Shown here: one piece after another, positions 15,598-24,882 of the stretch
Numbering within the stretch: the stretch's first letter is position 1
Layout of the letters: the number at the start of each line of letters is the position of its first letter
Source: Bacillota bacterium
GTDB taxonomy: Bacteria; Bacillota; Clostridia; Christensenellales; Pumilibacteraceae
Direction: 5' to 3'
DNA length: 44,181 bases
Assembly (NCBI GenBank): GCA_009781235.1
Contig: WQYM01000002.1
Location: 1-44,181 of the forward strand
Notes under the pieces: model-generated
What the model saw: only the letters and a program-made list of their open reading frames with translations
The model's database searches: none
Told to the model about the DNA's origin: nothing
Translations under genes and position numbers: made by a program

Positions 15598-18500
15598 CTA
15601 TTCGGTTCGCAGCGCCACCACCGGGTCCTTCTTTGCGGCCGAGCGCGAGGGGAAGAAGCCGGAAAACAGCGATAATCCCACGCTGACCCCCACCATAATC
15701 GCCGCCATCCATATCGGGAACACGGCGATGGCGCCGATGGATGCGTTGAACGCGTGTACAAAGAGGTTGATAATAAACGACCCTAAATACGTGACGGCGA
15801 TACCCAACACGCCGGAAACCAACCCTATCATAAAGGTTTCGGCGTTAAAAAGGTACGAAACGTCGCGTTTGCGGCCGCCCAAGGAGCGGATGACCCCGAT
15901 TTCTTTGATGCGCTCCACCACCGAAACGTAGGTAATAATCGCAATCATTACGGTAGATACCACCAGCGCCAGCGACGTAAAGCACACGAGCGCGGTAGTA
16001 ATGATGTCTATAAACGTTTTAATCATCGCGATAATCAGCGAGAGGAAATCCTGGTATGTGACCTCGGCGCGCGTGCCCGCCTCAAGCTTTACGGGAGTTC
16101 CGTCCGGCCGGGTAAATTCAACGGCCTCGTCCTTATTATTCCACGCTTTTAAATGCTCTAAAACGCGTTCTTTTGTCTTAAAATCCACGGGATAAATTTC
16201 GATATAATTGGCGATAGTTTCGTTAAAAACAAGCTGGTCGTCCTCCCACACGACCCGCCGGCCCGTAAGGTCGCGCAATGACAGGGTTTTTGCGCTGAGC
16301 GCGGCGATAATACCCTCCAGCATTTCCGACCCGCTGCCGCCCCCCATATTGCTCACCATGCCGCCGAATAAGCCCGCGATGCCCGCCAACGCATTCCCCG
16401 AGCCCACCGTAGCGTAGGCCTTGGCCGGTTTCGGTTCGCCGTCTACGTAAGGATAGACAAAATCGTAGTCAAAAACGACGCCCGTCATAATCGTGGTGCT
16501 GCTTGCCGCCGAGAACTTTCCGATATTGGACGAAATGCTCCCGGATTTTGTGAGCTCCTCCACGATGGCGGAGGGGTGCGCTTTTTCGAGTTTGAAAATC
16601 TCGTCCCGCAACGCCTCGGTGTAGAAGAAGCCCGTTTCTAAGCTTCCGTATTGAAAGTCGTCATTAGGCTCTAAGATGCCGACGATGCGCAGCGGAATCC
16701 CGAGCGCTTTTTTAGCTTCTGGGATATACTTAGAGAAAGCGACGTGGCGAAAGGAGGAGATGTCGATGGTGTCGGCGTCTATCATTGTGCCCGCGCCGAC
16801 GCCCGGTATCTCCAGCATGTGCTTTGAGGGTTCGAACGCGGCGGTGTTGGGGTAGTAGGTGAACGTCTTGCCCAGCACCCCGGTAAACTCATCGAATTCA
16901 AATTGAAATTTATCCATTTGGGGTACATACAAGTCCTTTGCGCCGTTTGGCATATCGACGGTTGCCTTAAACACCATATTCATGAATTCGTTCTGCGTAA
17001 AGTACCCCAGCTGCGCCAGCAAAAGATCCGAAAGCCCCAGCATCCCTGTCCTGTTTTTTTGCACCACCAGCATGATGTCGCCCGGCTCCGTGGCGTACTT
17101 GCCGCCCGGCAGCAGGTCGTATTGCTTTAAAATGTAGTCGTCGTTGGCGGAGATTTGGCGGAACACGTCGTCCAACGTCCCGATATAGGGGGCGTAGTCG
17201 CTGTAGTCGCTGGACGCAAGCACGGAGGCGTACGTTTCCTTAATGGCGGCAAGTGACATATTGGACGGTTCGTCGGCGTCGCCCCGATCCAACACTTCCC
17301 CGTTGATCGACGGCTTGTGCACGGCGGGGGTAAAATCGGTGTAAATATTGTTGGATAGGTTTAACCCGTAATCCAAAAACACTGCGGCGCAATCTTCCTT
17401 GGGCATTGACAAAACGTAGTCGATGTAGTCCTGCGTAATTTCGTTGGACTGCATGAGGTTACTCATGTTTTCGCTGCGCTTAACCAGACTTGCCATGGTT
17501 GAGCTGACGTTAACTTTGCCGTTTTCCCATTTGACCCGGTCTATCCCGTCGCCGCCCTGTTGCATCATCGCCGAAATATTCAGCGCTGTTTCGCTGACCG
17601 TAATCGGGTTGCCCGACAGCATGTCGTTTTGCATGTTGTCGATGTAGCTTTGCACGCCGTAGGAAACGGACAAGACGAGCGAGACGCCGATGATGCCGAT
17701 GCTCCCGGCAAAGCTGGTCATAAAGGTGCGCCGTTTTTTGGTGAGCAGGTTATGGAGCGACAATTTGAATGCCGTCCAAAACGACATTTTGGCTTTTTCT
17801 TTGCCCTTATTACGCTTCGCTTTAGAGTGAGGAATTAGGAGTGGGGAGTGAGGAACGTCGGTTTTTTCGCCGCTTTCCTTTCCCATCCCTCGTTCCCCAC
17901 TCCTCACTCCTAATTCCTCACTTCCGTCAAACGGGTTCGTGTCGTCCGTCAGCTCCCCGTCCAGAAGCCGTATAATCCTTGTGGAGTACTTTTCGGCAAG
18001 CTCCGGGTTGTGCGTGACCATGATGACCAGCCGGTCGCGGGAGATCTCCTGGATTAAATCCATAATCTGCACGCTGGTCGTCGTGTCTAAGGCGCCGGTA
18101 GGCTCGTCGGCTAACAGGATTTCGGGATCGTTGACCAAAGCCCGCGCAATGGCGACGCGCTGGCTCTGTCCGCCCGAAAGCTGGTTGGGGCGCTTATAAT
18201 ACTGGTCGGACAGCCCCACCTTGTCTAAAGCCGCCTTGGCCTTTGCGACGCGCTCGGCTTTGGGCAACCCCGCAATGGTCAGCGCGAGCTCGACGTTGCT
18301 TAGCACCGTTTGGTGCGGAATCAAATTGTAGGTTTGAAAAATAAACCCGATGCGGTGGTTGCGGTAGACGTCCCAGTCGCGGTCCCGGAAAGACTTGGTC
18401 GAGCGGCCGTTGATGACCAAATCCCCAGACGTATAGCTGTCCAGCCCGCCAATCAAGTTTAATAGCGTCGTTTTTCCGCAGCCCGACGGGCCTAATACGG

Positions 18501-18603
18501 AAACGAATTCGCTTTCGCGAAACGAAATGGAAATGCCCTTGAGCGCGTGGACGGTCATATCGCCCATACGGTAATCTTTTTTGATATTTTTAAGTTCTAA
18601 CAT
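15598..18603 (-). CDS. ABC transporter, ATPase fused to FtsX/MacB-type permease
   Basis: 1,001 residues from ATG 18601-18603 ([13 protein letters not shown]) after AAGGGAG. The ORF-track start at 18651 lacks a ribosome site. An N-terminal LolD/MacB-type ATPase has Walker [10 protein letters not shown] (about 37-45), signature LSGGQSQR (about 142), Walker [13 protein letters not shown] and the switch His in VTHNPE. The permease part begins near residue 285: one span ([19 protein letters not shown]), a large extracytoplasmic domain of about 500 residues, then three C-terminal spans with FtsX motifs ([23 protein letters not shown]). Family members export lipids, peptides or drugs, or carry out envelope signalling; the substrate is unknown. 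A heptad palindrome (17826-17922) is read through in the linker between ATPase and permease. Confidence 0.93.
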   Translation of the reverse strand: MLELKNIKKDYRMGDMTVHALKGISISFRESEFVSVLGPSGCGKTTLLNLIGGLDSYTSGDLVINGRSTKSFRDRDWDVYRNHRIGFIFQTYNLIPHQTVLSNVELALTIAGLPKAERVAKAKAALDKVGLSDQYYKRPNQLSGGQSQRVAIARALVNDPEILLADEPTGALDTTTSVQIMDLIQEISRDRLVIMVTHNPELAEKYSTRIIRLLDGELTDDTNPFDGSEELGVRSGERGMGKESGEKTDVPHSPLLIPHSKAKRNKGKEKAKMSFWTAFKLSLHNLLTKKRRTFMTSFAGSIGIIGVSLVLSVSYGVQSYIDNMQNDMLSGNPITVSETALNISAMMQQGGDGIDRVKWENGKVNVSSTMASLVKRSENMSNLMQSNEITQDYIDYVLSMPKEDCAAVFLDYGLNLSNNIYTDFTPAVHKPSINGEVLDRGDADEPSNMSLAAIKETYASVLASSDYSDYAPYIGTLDDVFRQISANDDYILKQYDLLPGGKYATEPGDIMLVVQKNRTGMLGLSDLLLAQLGYFTQNEFMNMVFKATVDMPNGAKDLYVPQMDKFQFEFDEFTGVLGKTFTYYPNTAAFEPSKHMLEIPGVGAGTMIDADTIDISSFRHVAFSKYIPEAKKALGIPLRIVGILEPNDDFQYGSLETGFFYTEALRDEIFKLEKAHPSAIVEELTKSGSISSNIGKFSAASSTTIMTGVVFDYDFVYPYVDGEPKPAKAYATVGSGNALAGIAGLFGGMVSNMGGGSGSEMLEGIIAALSAKTLSLRDLTGRRVVWEDDQLVFNETIANYIEIYPVDFKTKERVLEHLKAWNNKDEAVEFTRPDGTPVKLEAGTRAEVTYQDFLSLIIAMIKTFIDIITTALVCFTSLALVVSTVMIAIITYVSVVERIKEIGVIRSLGGRKRDVSYLFNAETFMIGLVSGVLGIAVTYLGSFIINLFVHAFNASIGAIAVFPIWMAAIMVGVSVGLSLFSGFFPSRSAAKKDPVVALRTE
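17826..17922. repeat. Mirrored heptad arrays in the linker of the ABC fusion
   Basis: Arms 17826-17857 and 17891-17922 (AGTGAGG/AATTAGG units and their complement) match as reverse complements at 30 of 32 positions. They are read in frame and encode [13 protein letters not shown] and [11 protein letters not shown], the latter close to the SSFLIPN peptide of ArgJ and the acyl-CoA ligase. Confidence 0.85.
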
Positions 18604-19138
18604 GTGATTGGCTCCCTTAGTTGCGTGTCCACCGTATATATTATCACACAATTGTTAAAAAAGCATTAAAACGACAACCGTTTTAACTATATTTTTATGT
18701 AAAAGGTAAAAAAATTTACTTAAAAAAATTACAAAAATGTATATAAAAGCACTTGCAATATGTAAAAGGAAATGCTATACTGGCCTCATAGAAAATGCGC
18801 GTTACCATTTTTACGTGCGGTTTCGGAGGTCTAAAAGTTAATGGGGGTTCGGGGCAAGTGCATACTTTAGCGGGTATGCGGTTTGTTGTTTCCGGGCGGT
18901 TATAACCAAATTGTTTTTTCGACGCGCGCCGCCGAAGAGGTTTTTTTGTTGACTTTTTTCGATCTCCTTACATAAGGCTATTTTTCCGCGCAATAAAACG
19001 CCCCGAAAGGCATTTCTTTGGAAGCCCGGCTCTGCTTGTCGGCGGCTGTGGCCGGGCGCTCCCAAAAAAGAATGACGGAAGGAAGCGTTTTTACCCGCGG
19101 AAGGTAGAATAAAAAACAAAAAAGGAGAACAAAAACAC
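18604..19138. other. Intergenic region with promoter and long structured leader
   Basis: 535 bp between divergent genes. The left part is AT-rich. A strong plus-strand promoter lies at 18753-18781, leaving about 350 nt before the secreted-protein gene. Within it, 19004-19106 can fold into one long interrupted stem: AAAACGC with GCGTTTT outside, CATTTCTTTGG with CCAAAAAAGAATG next, and GCCCGGC with GCCGGGC inside. The minus-strand ORF 18838-19368 looks like a shadow. No known riboswitch class recognised. Confidence 0.55.
18753..18781 (+). promoter_or_regulatory. Promoter of the secreted-protein gene
   Basis: TTGCAA (18753-18758), 17-bp spacer, TATACT (18776-18781), plus strand. It predicts an unusually long leader of about 350 nt. 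Confidence 0.65.
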
Positions 19139-19783
19139 ATGAAAAAGAAGGCTTTATTAGCGCTTCTGTCGATGCTGCTCGTCGCGCTTGCCGTCCCCAC
19201 GGCGATGTTCGCGTTTGCGGAAGAAGGGCGGAATCTAAAAATCGGTATCACCGGAAACGGCGTTACCGACGAGATTACTGTTTTCGTCGGAAGCACGGTC
19301 GATTTTGAGGTTATCGCTTCAACTTCGGCATACGGAAACACCGCTGCGGTGTTAACCCTTGACGGCACGGCTCAAGACATTACCTTCAACAACAATGTCA
19401 AGAGTGTCGCGAGAGATTTCTCGATTCTCTACGACGAGATAGGCGAATATATAGTAGCCGTTTCGGTGACCGTAGGAAAAGAAGGCACGGGAAACTATGA
19501 TGCTGCCGACAGTATCATAATTGTTAACGTGATAGAAATTCCCGAAGTTCCCGACGTGTTGGTCAGCGCCGAGCCGTTCGCGGCCGTTACCAAAGAGAAG
19601 GGCAACAAAAACACGCTGACGGTTACCGTCCTTGAGACGTACGAAAGCGGCAAAACGGAGAACCTTGTCGGGGTCTTCACGATTGACAACAACGCAATCG
19701 GCATCTACAATGTGGGCAGATATAATGTGTACGTAGACACCAAGGGCAACGTGCAAATCCGCGCCTGCTACATCGTAGAGTAA
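19139..19783 (+). CDS. Secreted protein with beta-rich (Ig-like) body
   Basis: 214 residues. A clear Sec signal peptide (MKKKALLALLSMLLVALAV) has a likely signal peptidase I site at AFA/EE, near residue 27. The mature part is rich in Val, Thr and Asn with alternating hydrophobic residues, as in Ig-like or cohesin-like beta sandwiches; one domain is seen at about 35-125 and a second at about 135-210. There are no catalytic motifs, no LPXTG and no membrane span after the signal. AAAGGAG lies before the ATG. No family recognised; extracellular or loosely cell-associated by inference. A terminator lies at 20004-20034. Confidence 0.75.
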   Translation: MKKKALLALLSMLLVALAVPTAMFAFAEEGRNLKIGITGNGVTDEITVFVGSTVDFEVIASTSAYGNTAAVLTLDGTAQDITFNNNVKSVARDFSILYDEIGEYIVAVSVTVGKEGTGNYDAADSIIIVNVIEIPEVPDVLVSAEPFAAVTKEKGNKNTLTVTVLETYESGKTENLVGVFTIDNNAIGIYNVGRYNVYVDTKGNVQIRACYIVE

Positions 19784-19799
19784 CAAATCTCAAATCTAT

Positions 19800-20036
19800 T
19801 GTGCTTTTCGGAGCCCTCGCCTACGGATCCATTGCGTTTTTCGCCGGCACGCAAAGGAGCCATAAGCGTGTGCGCCCGGAAAGTACAAAGGCACTTCTTG
19901 ACGCTCCGCGCTTGCGGAGCATGCGGGACGGCGCACAAATGTCGATTCCGTTAATGGGCTGAGTCAGCAGCCTCGTTTGGGTTGTATTACTGCAACGCTT
20001 CTTAGCAGCCTCCGAAGATTTCGGGGGCTGCTTTTG
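19800..20036 (+). ncRNA. Candidate structured RNA ending in a terminator, class unknown
   Basis: This stretch between two genes contains several nested perfect stems. TTGCGT pairs with ACGCAA near 19832-19854. TGTGCGCC (19869-19876) pairs with GGCGCACA (19931-19938) and encloses GCTCCGC-GCTT-GCGGAGC (19903-19920). The region ends in the intrinsic terminator at 20004-20034. It could be the 3' UTR of the secreted-protein gene, an independent small RNA, or a leader element. It matches no RNA family I can name with confidence. Confidence 0.4.
20004..20034 (+). terminator. Intrinsic terminator before the DUF1624 gene
   Basis: GCAGCCTCCGAA pairs with TTCGGGGGCTGC (one G-U) around a short loop, followed by TTTT. 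Ends transcription from 18753, just upstream of the next promoter. Confidence 0.8.
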
Positions 20037-20053
20037 CTAAAATGCAAAAACAC

Positions 20054-20082
20054 TTGCCTTTTTTTTGCCGATGGCGTATACT
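20054..20082 (+). promoter_or_regulatory. Promoter giving a probable leaderless mRNA for the DUF1624 gene
   Basis: TTGCCT (20054-20059), 17-bp spacer, TATACT (20077-20082). The ATG at 20089 lies six bases after the -10 box, where transcription should begin, and there is no Shine-Dalgarno. Confidence 0.6.
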
Positions 20083-20088
20083 GGCGCT

Positions 20089-21954
20089 ATGTTAAACGAA
20101 AGAACCGGAATCAGCCGCAGCCGTTTGTTGGGGGCGCCGAAGAAAAAGCGCGCGTGGGAAATCGACTTTTTGCGCGGGCTCTGCATTTTCCTCGTCGTGA
20201 TGGACCACTCGTTTCTCGATTTTTGGAGCATCGTGCCCGAAGCGCTTAATTGGGACAGCCACGGCCACTGGTTTTTTGAAAGCATGGAAGACATTACGTA
20301 CGGGTATTGGTTTTCGTCCATCCGAATGGATTTGGTGCGCCCGCTCGTCGTTTTTACGTTTTTGTTTTTAAGCGGAATCTCCGGCGCGTTCAGCCGCTCC
20401 AACCGCGACCGCTTTTTTAAGCTGGCGGCCGCCGCTTCCGTTGTTACGCTGGTCACGTATTTTGTGAGCATGTTTATGGGGGCTACCGACGGCCGGAGCC
20501 TTATCATCGCGTTCGGCATCCTGCACATCATGGCGCTGAACGTGCTGGTCTACATGCTGGTAAAAAAGATTTTCCCGCATCATGCGTTTTATTTGGTATT
20601 GGGCGCGGCGCTGTTGTTTTGTGGCTTGGCAATCCCCGGGGGCAGCCAAATGGAGCTGGTTCCGCTCACCTTATCGCAGCTTTGGCCGTGGGTGCTTATT
20701 TGCGTACTGTTTATACTTTACCCGGTGCGCAAAATGGTGCAAAAAAACTTAGCAAAAAATAAACCGGAGCCCGGCACCGCACTGGCGATAAAATCGGTAA
20801 CGGCGGCGGGATTGAGCGCGATTGTGCTTATTTTTGTGCTCGGGTTTGCGTTTTTGTTCCCCGAAGCCGCGCTCGCAAAACCCGTCGGCGCGAATGAGCT
20901 GGGGCAGTTTTTAAAAATCATCATCGGCACCGGGCGCTACGGCTCGGACTACTACGGGCTGCTCCCCTACACCGGCGTGTTTTTAATCGGCGCATCGGTC
21001 GGCGAGGTGTTTTACAAAGATAAAAAATCAAAAATCCCCGTGTTGTCCGAAAAGCGGATGGGCGCCGTTGGCCTTGCCGTTGCCGGCGCTCTGCTCGGCT
21101 TTACGGCCGGCGCAATCATCAGTATTTTTGAAGGCGCCCCCGCGTTCCCGTGGCTGAGCCTGAGCTTTGGCGGCGCGGCTGGGCTTGCGCTGTACGGGGC
21201 GGGCGTACTAAAGGAAAAAAACAAGGACGTTTTAGGCCTTTTAGTCGCCGCATTCGTGTCGGCCGCGCTGTGCGGCGCCGCGCACGGGATTGCTTTTAAG
21301 CCCTCGGGGTGGGCGCTGATGTTTGCCGCCGATGTATTCTTTGCGTTTTTCGGCATCGGCTTGATTTCGATGCGCGGAAAAAAGAGGTTCGGCGCGGCGG
21401 CGCTCGCCGTGCCCCTCATCCACTTTTGCTTGGCGATTTTCAGCCTGCCGATCCGGGGCTTTATCATCGGAGCCGGGGTCGGCGTGCTGCTGCTTGGGAT
21501 TTGTTTGCTCCCCTCGCGCCGGGCCCGGGTGTACGGGATTGCGGCTTTGGTTGCATCTGTGGCTTCGCTATTCCTTATGATACTCGGGCTTTGGATTGTG
21601 GATATGCGCGCCAGGATTCTTGTGAGTTTGATATGGGGCGCAGGCCTCGGCCTATTGAGCTTGGCGACAGGGTTTGTAGTGCGGGAACTAAAAAAGAAGC
21701 GCGAATTTAGGGATTCGGGAGTCAGATCCGTAGGGGCGGATGGTAATCCGCCCGCATCCGTAGGGGCGGATGGTAATCCGCCCGCATCCGTAGGGGCGGA
21801 TGGCAATCCATCCGGCAAAAACCGCCCGTTCTTTTGGCACAGCGCAATCTCCTTCGTCGGCCGCAATGCCATTTGGGTATACCTGATTCATCAGGTGGTG
21901 GTACTGGTGGTTGTGTTGCTGTCGGCGATGGCCGCGGGATATCGGTTTTTCTAA
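20089..21954 (+). CDS. DUF1624 (heparan-alpha-glucosaminide N-acetyltransferase-like) membrane protein
   Basis: 621 residues from ATG 20089. The in-frame TTG at 20065 and ATG at 20071 lie inside the promoter, so they are rejected as starts. The N-terminal half has the DUF1624 pattern: RAWEIDFLRGLCIFLVVMDHS, RPLVVFTFLFLSGISGAFSR and an IIAFGILHIMALNVLVYML span. Members of this family are multi-span membrane acyltransferases that transfer acetyl groups to sugars; the substrate here is unknown. Twelve or more hydrophobic spans are visible. A cytosolic loop before the last span contains three 30-bp repeats encoding SVGADGNPPA (21727-21817), read in frame. The C-terminal span WVYLIHQVVVLVVVLLSAMA closes the protein. 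Confidence 0.85.
   Translation: MLNERTGISRSRLLGAPKKKRAWEIDFLRGLCIFLVVMDHSFLDFWSIVPEALNWDSHGHWFFESMEDITYGYWFSSIRMDLVRPLVVFTFLFLSGISGAFSRSNRDRFFKLAAAASVVTLVTYFVSMFMGATDGRSLIIAFGILHIMALNVLVYMLVKKIFPHHAFYLVLGAALLFCGLAIPGGSQMELVPLTLSQLWPWVLICVLFILYPVRKMVQKNLAKNKPEPGTALAIKSVTAAGLSAIVLIFVLGFAFLFPEAALAKPVGANELGQFLKIIIGTGRYGSDYYGLLPYTGVFLIGASVGEVFYKDKKSKIPVLSEKRMGAVGLAVAGALLGFTAGAIISIFEGAPAFPWLSLSFGGAAGLALYGAGVLKEKNKDVLGLLVAAFVSAALCGAAHGIAFKPSGWALMFAADVFFAFFGIGLISMRGKKRFGAAALAVPLIHFCLAIFSLPIRGFIIGAGVGVLLLGICLLPSRRARVYGIAALVASVASLFLMILGLWIVDMRARILVSLIWGAGLGLLSLATGFVVRELKKKREFRDSGVRSVGADGNPPASVGADGNPPASVGADGNPSGKNRPFFWHSAISFVGRNAIWVYLIHQVVVLVVVLLSAMAAGYRFF
21727..21817. repeat. Three tandem 30-bp GTAGGGG repeats inside the DUF1624 gene
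   Basis: Units begin TCCGTAGGGGCGGATGGTAA and each contains an internal palindrome (GGCGGAT with ATCCGCC). Two units are identical and the third diverges at its end. Being 30 bp, they keep frame and encode SVGADGNPPA repeats. Confidence 0.92.
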
Positions 21955-21982
21955 TACGCCACTCACCAACGAGGTACACTCT

Positions 21983-24880
21983 ATGCCGCTCTCTTGGGAT
22001 GAAATTCAAGCAAACGCCGTCGCGTTCTCCAAACGCTGGAAGGACGCGCGCCGCGAACACGCCGAAAAACAACCCTTTTTGCTGGGATTTTTTAGCGTAT
22101 TCGGCATTATCGACCCCCTCGCGCAGGGCGGCTCGTTTGAATACGAGGTGCGCAAAAGCGGCGCGTCCGTCAATTGGATTGACTATTTTTGGCCAAAGCA
22201 AATCGCAATTGAGATGAAAACGCGCGGCAAAAGCTTGGGCGACGCGTACACGCAGCTAAAGGGCTATATGGACAGGCTGCCGCCCGAAGACATTCCCGAC
22301 TTATGGATGGTCAGCGACTTTGATTCCTTTCAGGTGTGGCGGCATTCCACCAAAGAAAAACTCGCCTTTAAACTCAAAGATTTGCGCAAGTTCATCAAGC
22401 GCTTTGCCTCTATCGCGGGCTACGACACCGAGCGCGTTCGCGAAGACCAAATCGAAGTCAACGTCAAAGCCGCCGAGAAAATGGCAAAATTGCACGACGC
22501 GCTAAAGGGCAGCGGCTACGACGGCCACGATTTGGAAGTGTACTTGGTGCGTTTGCTCTTTTGCCTGTTTGCGGGCGACACCGGCATTTTCCCCAAGGGC
22601 AATTTTTATTATTACATCCATGATTCGCGCGAGGACGGCTCCGACCTTTCGCACCGCATTTCCGACCTGTTTGAAGTCTTAAATATGCCGCCCGAAACCC
22701 GCGCCAAAAAAACGCTGCTCTCGGATGAGCTGAAAGCCTTTCGCTACATTAACGGCGGGCTGTTCGAGAAAATCCTGCCCAAAGCCGACTTCGACGCAAA
22801 AATGCGCAAAACTCTCTTAGAGTGCCGCGAATTTGACTGGAGCCGCATCAGCCCCGCCATTTTCGGCGCGATGTTCCAAGGCGTGATGGACGCGACCAAA
22901 CGCCGCGAGATGGGCGCGCACTACACCAGCGAGGAAAATATTCTAAAGCTGATTAACCCGCTTTTTTTAGATGAGCTGTGGCGCGAGTTCGAGCGCGTAA
23001 AAACCGACCCCGCTGCCCTCTCACGCTTTCACGACAAGATTGCGCGCCTAAAATTCCTCGACCCTGCGTGCGGCTGCGGAAACTTTTTGATTATCACCTA
23101 CCGCGAGCTGCGCCTGTTGGAGCTTGAAATTCTGCGTTTTAAGACCGACAACCGCCAGCTTATTTTCGACATTTCGTCCCTGCTAAAAGTCAGTGTGGAG
23201 CAATTTTACGGCATCGAGTACGAGGACTTCCCCTGCCAAATCGCGCAAGTGGGCATGTGGCTTGTCGACCACCAGCTCAACCTGCGCGCCTCGGAGCAAT
23301 TCGGCACATATTATGCACGGTTGCCCCTCACCCAGAGCGCCACCATCGTGCACGGCAACGCCCTGCGGATTGATTGGGAGAGCGTGGTGCCGAAAGAAGA
23401 ATTAAGTTACATACTGGGCAACCCGCCGTTTGTGGGGTACTCCAACCAAAACGACGAGCAAAAGGCGGATATGCTGTCGGTGTATGTGGATGCGAGCAGC
23501 AAACCGTTCAAGAACGCGGGCAAGATTGATTACGTCGCGGCGTGGTATTACAAGGCGGCTAAGTATTTGCAGGGCACGCCCATCCGCGCGGCGTTTGTAT
23601 CCACCAATTCCATCACGCAGGGCGAGCAGGTTGCCGCCGTGTGGAAGCCGCTTTTTGACCTCTTTGGCATTCGCATCGATTTTGGTTACCGCACCTTTAA
23701 GTGGAGCAACGAAGCCAAAGGCAAGGCGGCGGTGCATTGCGTGATTGTCGGGTTTTCGTGGGATGCCGCTTCCGGACATTCCACACCGCAAATTGCCGTG
23801 GACATTTCCTCCGGGTATCAAACACCAAAATTCGTAGGGGACGCCGCCCCCGGGCGTCCCGCACCTTATGAAAATCCGCACCCCGAAAGCGGCGCGGGAC
23901 GCCCGAGGGCGGCGTCCCCTACGAATCATTATGCAGCCGGCGCGGGTTTCCACAACGAAAAAATCATCTACGACGGGGCGGAAAAAATAAGGGCGAAAAA
24001 TATCAATCCCTACCTTGTGGACGCGCCAAATATTTTTATCGAGAGCCGAACCCAGCCTGTTTCTAATGTGCCAAAAATGATTTCCGGAAACAGACCGACA
24101 GACGATGGACATTTAATTATTGAAAATGAGGATTTGGAAGCGTTTATTAATGCGGATCCGTTAGCTGAAAAGCATATAAAGCGCTTCATGATGGGGTATG
24201 AATTTATTAACAACGTAAAACGGTATTGTTTATGGCTTATCGGCGTTTCGCCTGCTGAATTAAGAAAAATGCCGGAAGTGATGAAACGTGTTGCTGCCTG
24301 CAAAGAAGCGCGCCTAAACTCGCCGGATGAAGGTAGACATCGGCTAGCCGATACTCCCATGCTATTTAGAGAACAAATTGCACCCGAATATTATCTTGCT
24401 ATTCCCAAGGTATCGTCTGAAAGAAGGCGTTATATCCCGATAGGCTACATGGACAAGAATACGATAGCGGGGGATAAACTTTTTATAGTTGCAGATGCCA
24501 CCCTTTTTCACTTTGGGATTTTAACATCTAATATGCATATGGCGTGGATGAGAGCCGTTTGCGGGCGTTTAAAAAGTGATTACAGTTATTCAATAAATAT
24601 TGTCTACAACAACTTCCCGTGGCCGGACGTAACAGACGAGCAAAAATCCCTAATCTCGACCCTCGCACAAGCCGTCCTCGACGCCCGCGCTCAATTCCCC
24701 GACTCCAGCCTCGCCGACCTCTACGACCCCCTCGCCATGCCCCCGGTTCTCCTTAAAGCCCACCAATCCCTCGACCGCGCCGTGATGAAACTCTACAACT
24801 TCCCCACCAAAGACTTCACCGAACCCCAATGTGTCGCCGCTTTGATGGAAAAGTATCAAAAACTTATAGGAGAAAAATAA
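21983..24880 (+). CDS. MmeI-type single-chain restriction-modification enzyme (type IIL-like)
   Basis: 965 residues from ATG 21983 (MPLSWDEIQANAVAF) after GAGG; the ORF-track start overlaps the upstream gene. The N-terminal PD-(D/E)XK endonuclease has Asp in WIDYFWPK and the EMK of IAIEMKTRGK (about 55-75). A helical spacer follows. The N6-adenine methyltransferase has LDPACGCGNFL (about 365) and GNPPF (about 480). A target-recognition region (about 570-850) and helical C-terminus complete the layout. MmeI-like enzymes cut one side of their site and methylate one strand of it. A 33-bp-arm palindrome (23830-23926) is read in frame between VIVGFSWD and EKIIYDGAEK, at the entry to the recognition domain. 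A 2-bp gap to the next gene suggests an operon. Confidence 0.9.
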   Translation: MPLSWDEIQANAVAFSKRWKDARREHAEKQPFLLGFFSVFGIIDPLAQGGSFEYEVRKSGASVNWIDYFWPKQIAIEMKTRGKSLGDAYTQLKGYMDRLPPEDIPDLWMVSDFDSFQVWRHSTKEKLAFKLKDLRKFIKRFASIAGYDTERVREDQIEVNVKAAEKMAKLHDALKGSGYDGHDLEVYLVRLLFCLFAGDTGIFPKGNFYYYIHDSREDGSDLSHRISDLFEVLNMPPETRAKKTLLSDELKAFRYINGGLFEKILPKADFDAKMRKTLLECREFDWSRISPAIFGAMFQGVMDATKRREMGAHYTSEENILKLINPLFLDELWREFERVKTDPAALSRFHDKIARLKFLDPACGCGNFLIITYRELRLLELEILRFKTDNRQLIFDISSLLKVSVEQFYGIEYEDFPCQIAQVGMWLVDHQLNLRASEQFGTYYARLPLTQSATIVHGNALRIDWESVVPKEELSYILGNPPFVGYSNQNDEQKADMLSVYVDASSKPFKNAGKIDYVAAWYYKAAKYLQGTPIRAAFVSTNSITQGEQVAAVWKPLFDLFGIRIDFGYRTFKWSNEAKGKAAVHCVIVGFSWDAASGHSTPQIAVDISSGYQTPKFVGDAAPGRPAPYENPHPESGAGRPRAASPTNHYAAGAGFHNEKIIYDGAEKIRAKNINPYLVDAPNIFIESRTQPVSNVPKMISGNRPTDDGHLIIENEDLEAFINADPLAEKHIKRFMMGYEFINNVKRYCLWLIGVSPAELRKMPEVMKRVAACKEARLNSPDEGRHRLADTPMLFREQIAPEYYLAIPKVSSERRRYIPIGYMDKNTIAGDKLFIVADATLFHFGILTSNMHMAWMRAVCGRLKSDYSYSINIVYNNFPWPDVTDEQKSLISTLAQAVLDARAQFPDSSLADLYDPLAMPPVLLKAHQSLDRAVMKLYNFPTKDFTEPQCVAALMEKYQKLIGEK
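23830..23926. repeat. GTAGGGG palindrome inside the MmeI-type gene
   Basis: Arms 23830-23862 and 23894-23926 (starting ATTCGTAGGGGACGCC) are reverse complements at 32 of 33 positions with a 31-bp loop. Read in frame as VGDAAPGRPAP...GAGRPRAASPTN. Confidence 0.92.
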
Positions 24881-24882
24881 AT

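Noticed and set aside
18604-18700. A promoter for the ABC fusion gene
   Set aside because: Several AT-rich hexamers exist but none pairs with a convincing -35 box at 16-18 bp.
18838-19368. Minus-strand ORF of 176 residues
   Set aside because: It is antisense to the signal peptide region of a clear secreted protein and has no family features or ribosome site.
19825-19880. Cyclic-di-GMP (GEMM-I) riboswitch, because of an ACGCAAAG string
   Set aside because: The rest of the conserved core (CACGCACAGGGCAAACC and the second helix partners) is missing.
20065-20088. TTG 20065 or ATG 20071 as start of the DUF1624 gene
   Set aside because: Both lie inside the promoter, upstream of the expected transcription start.
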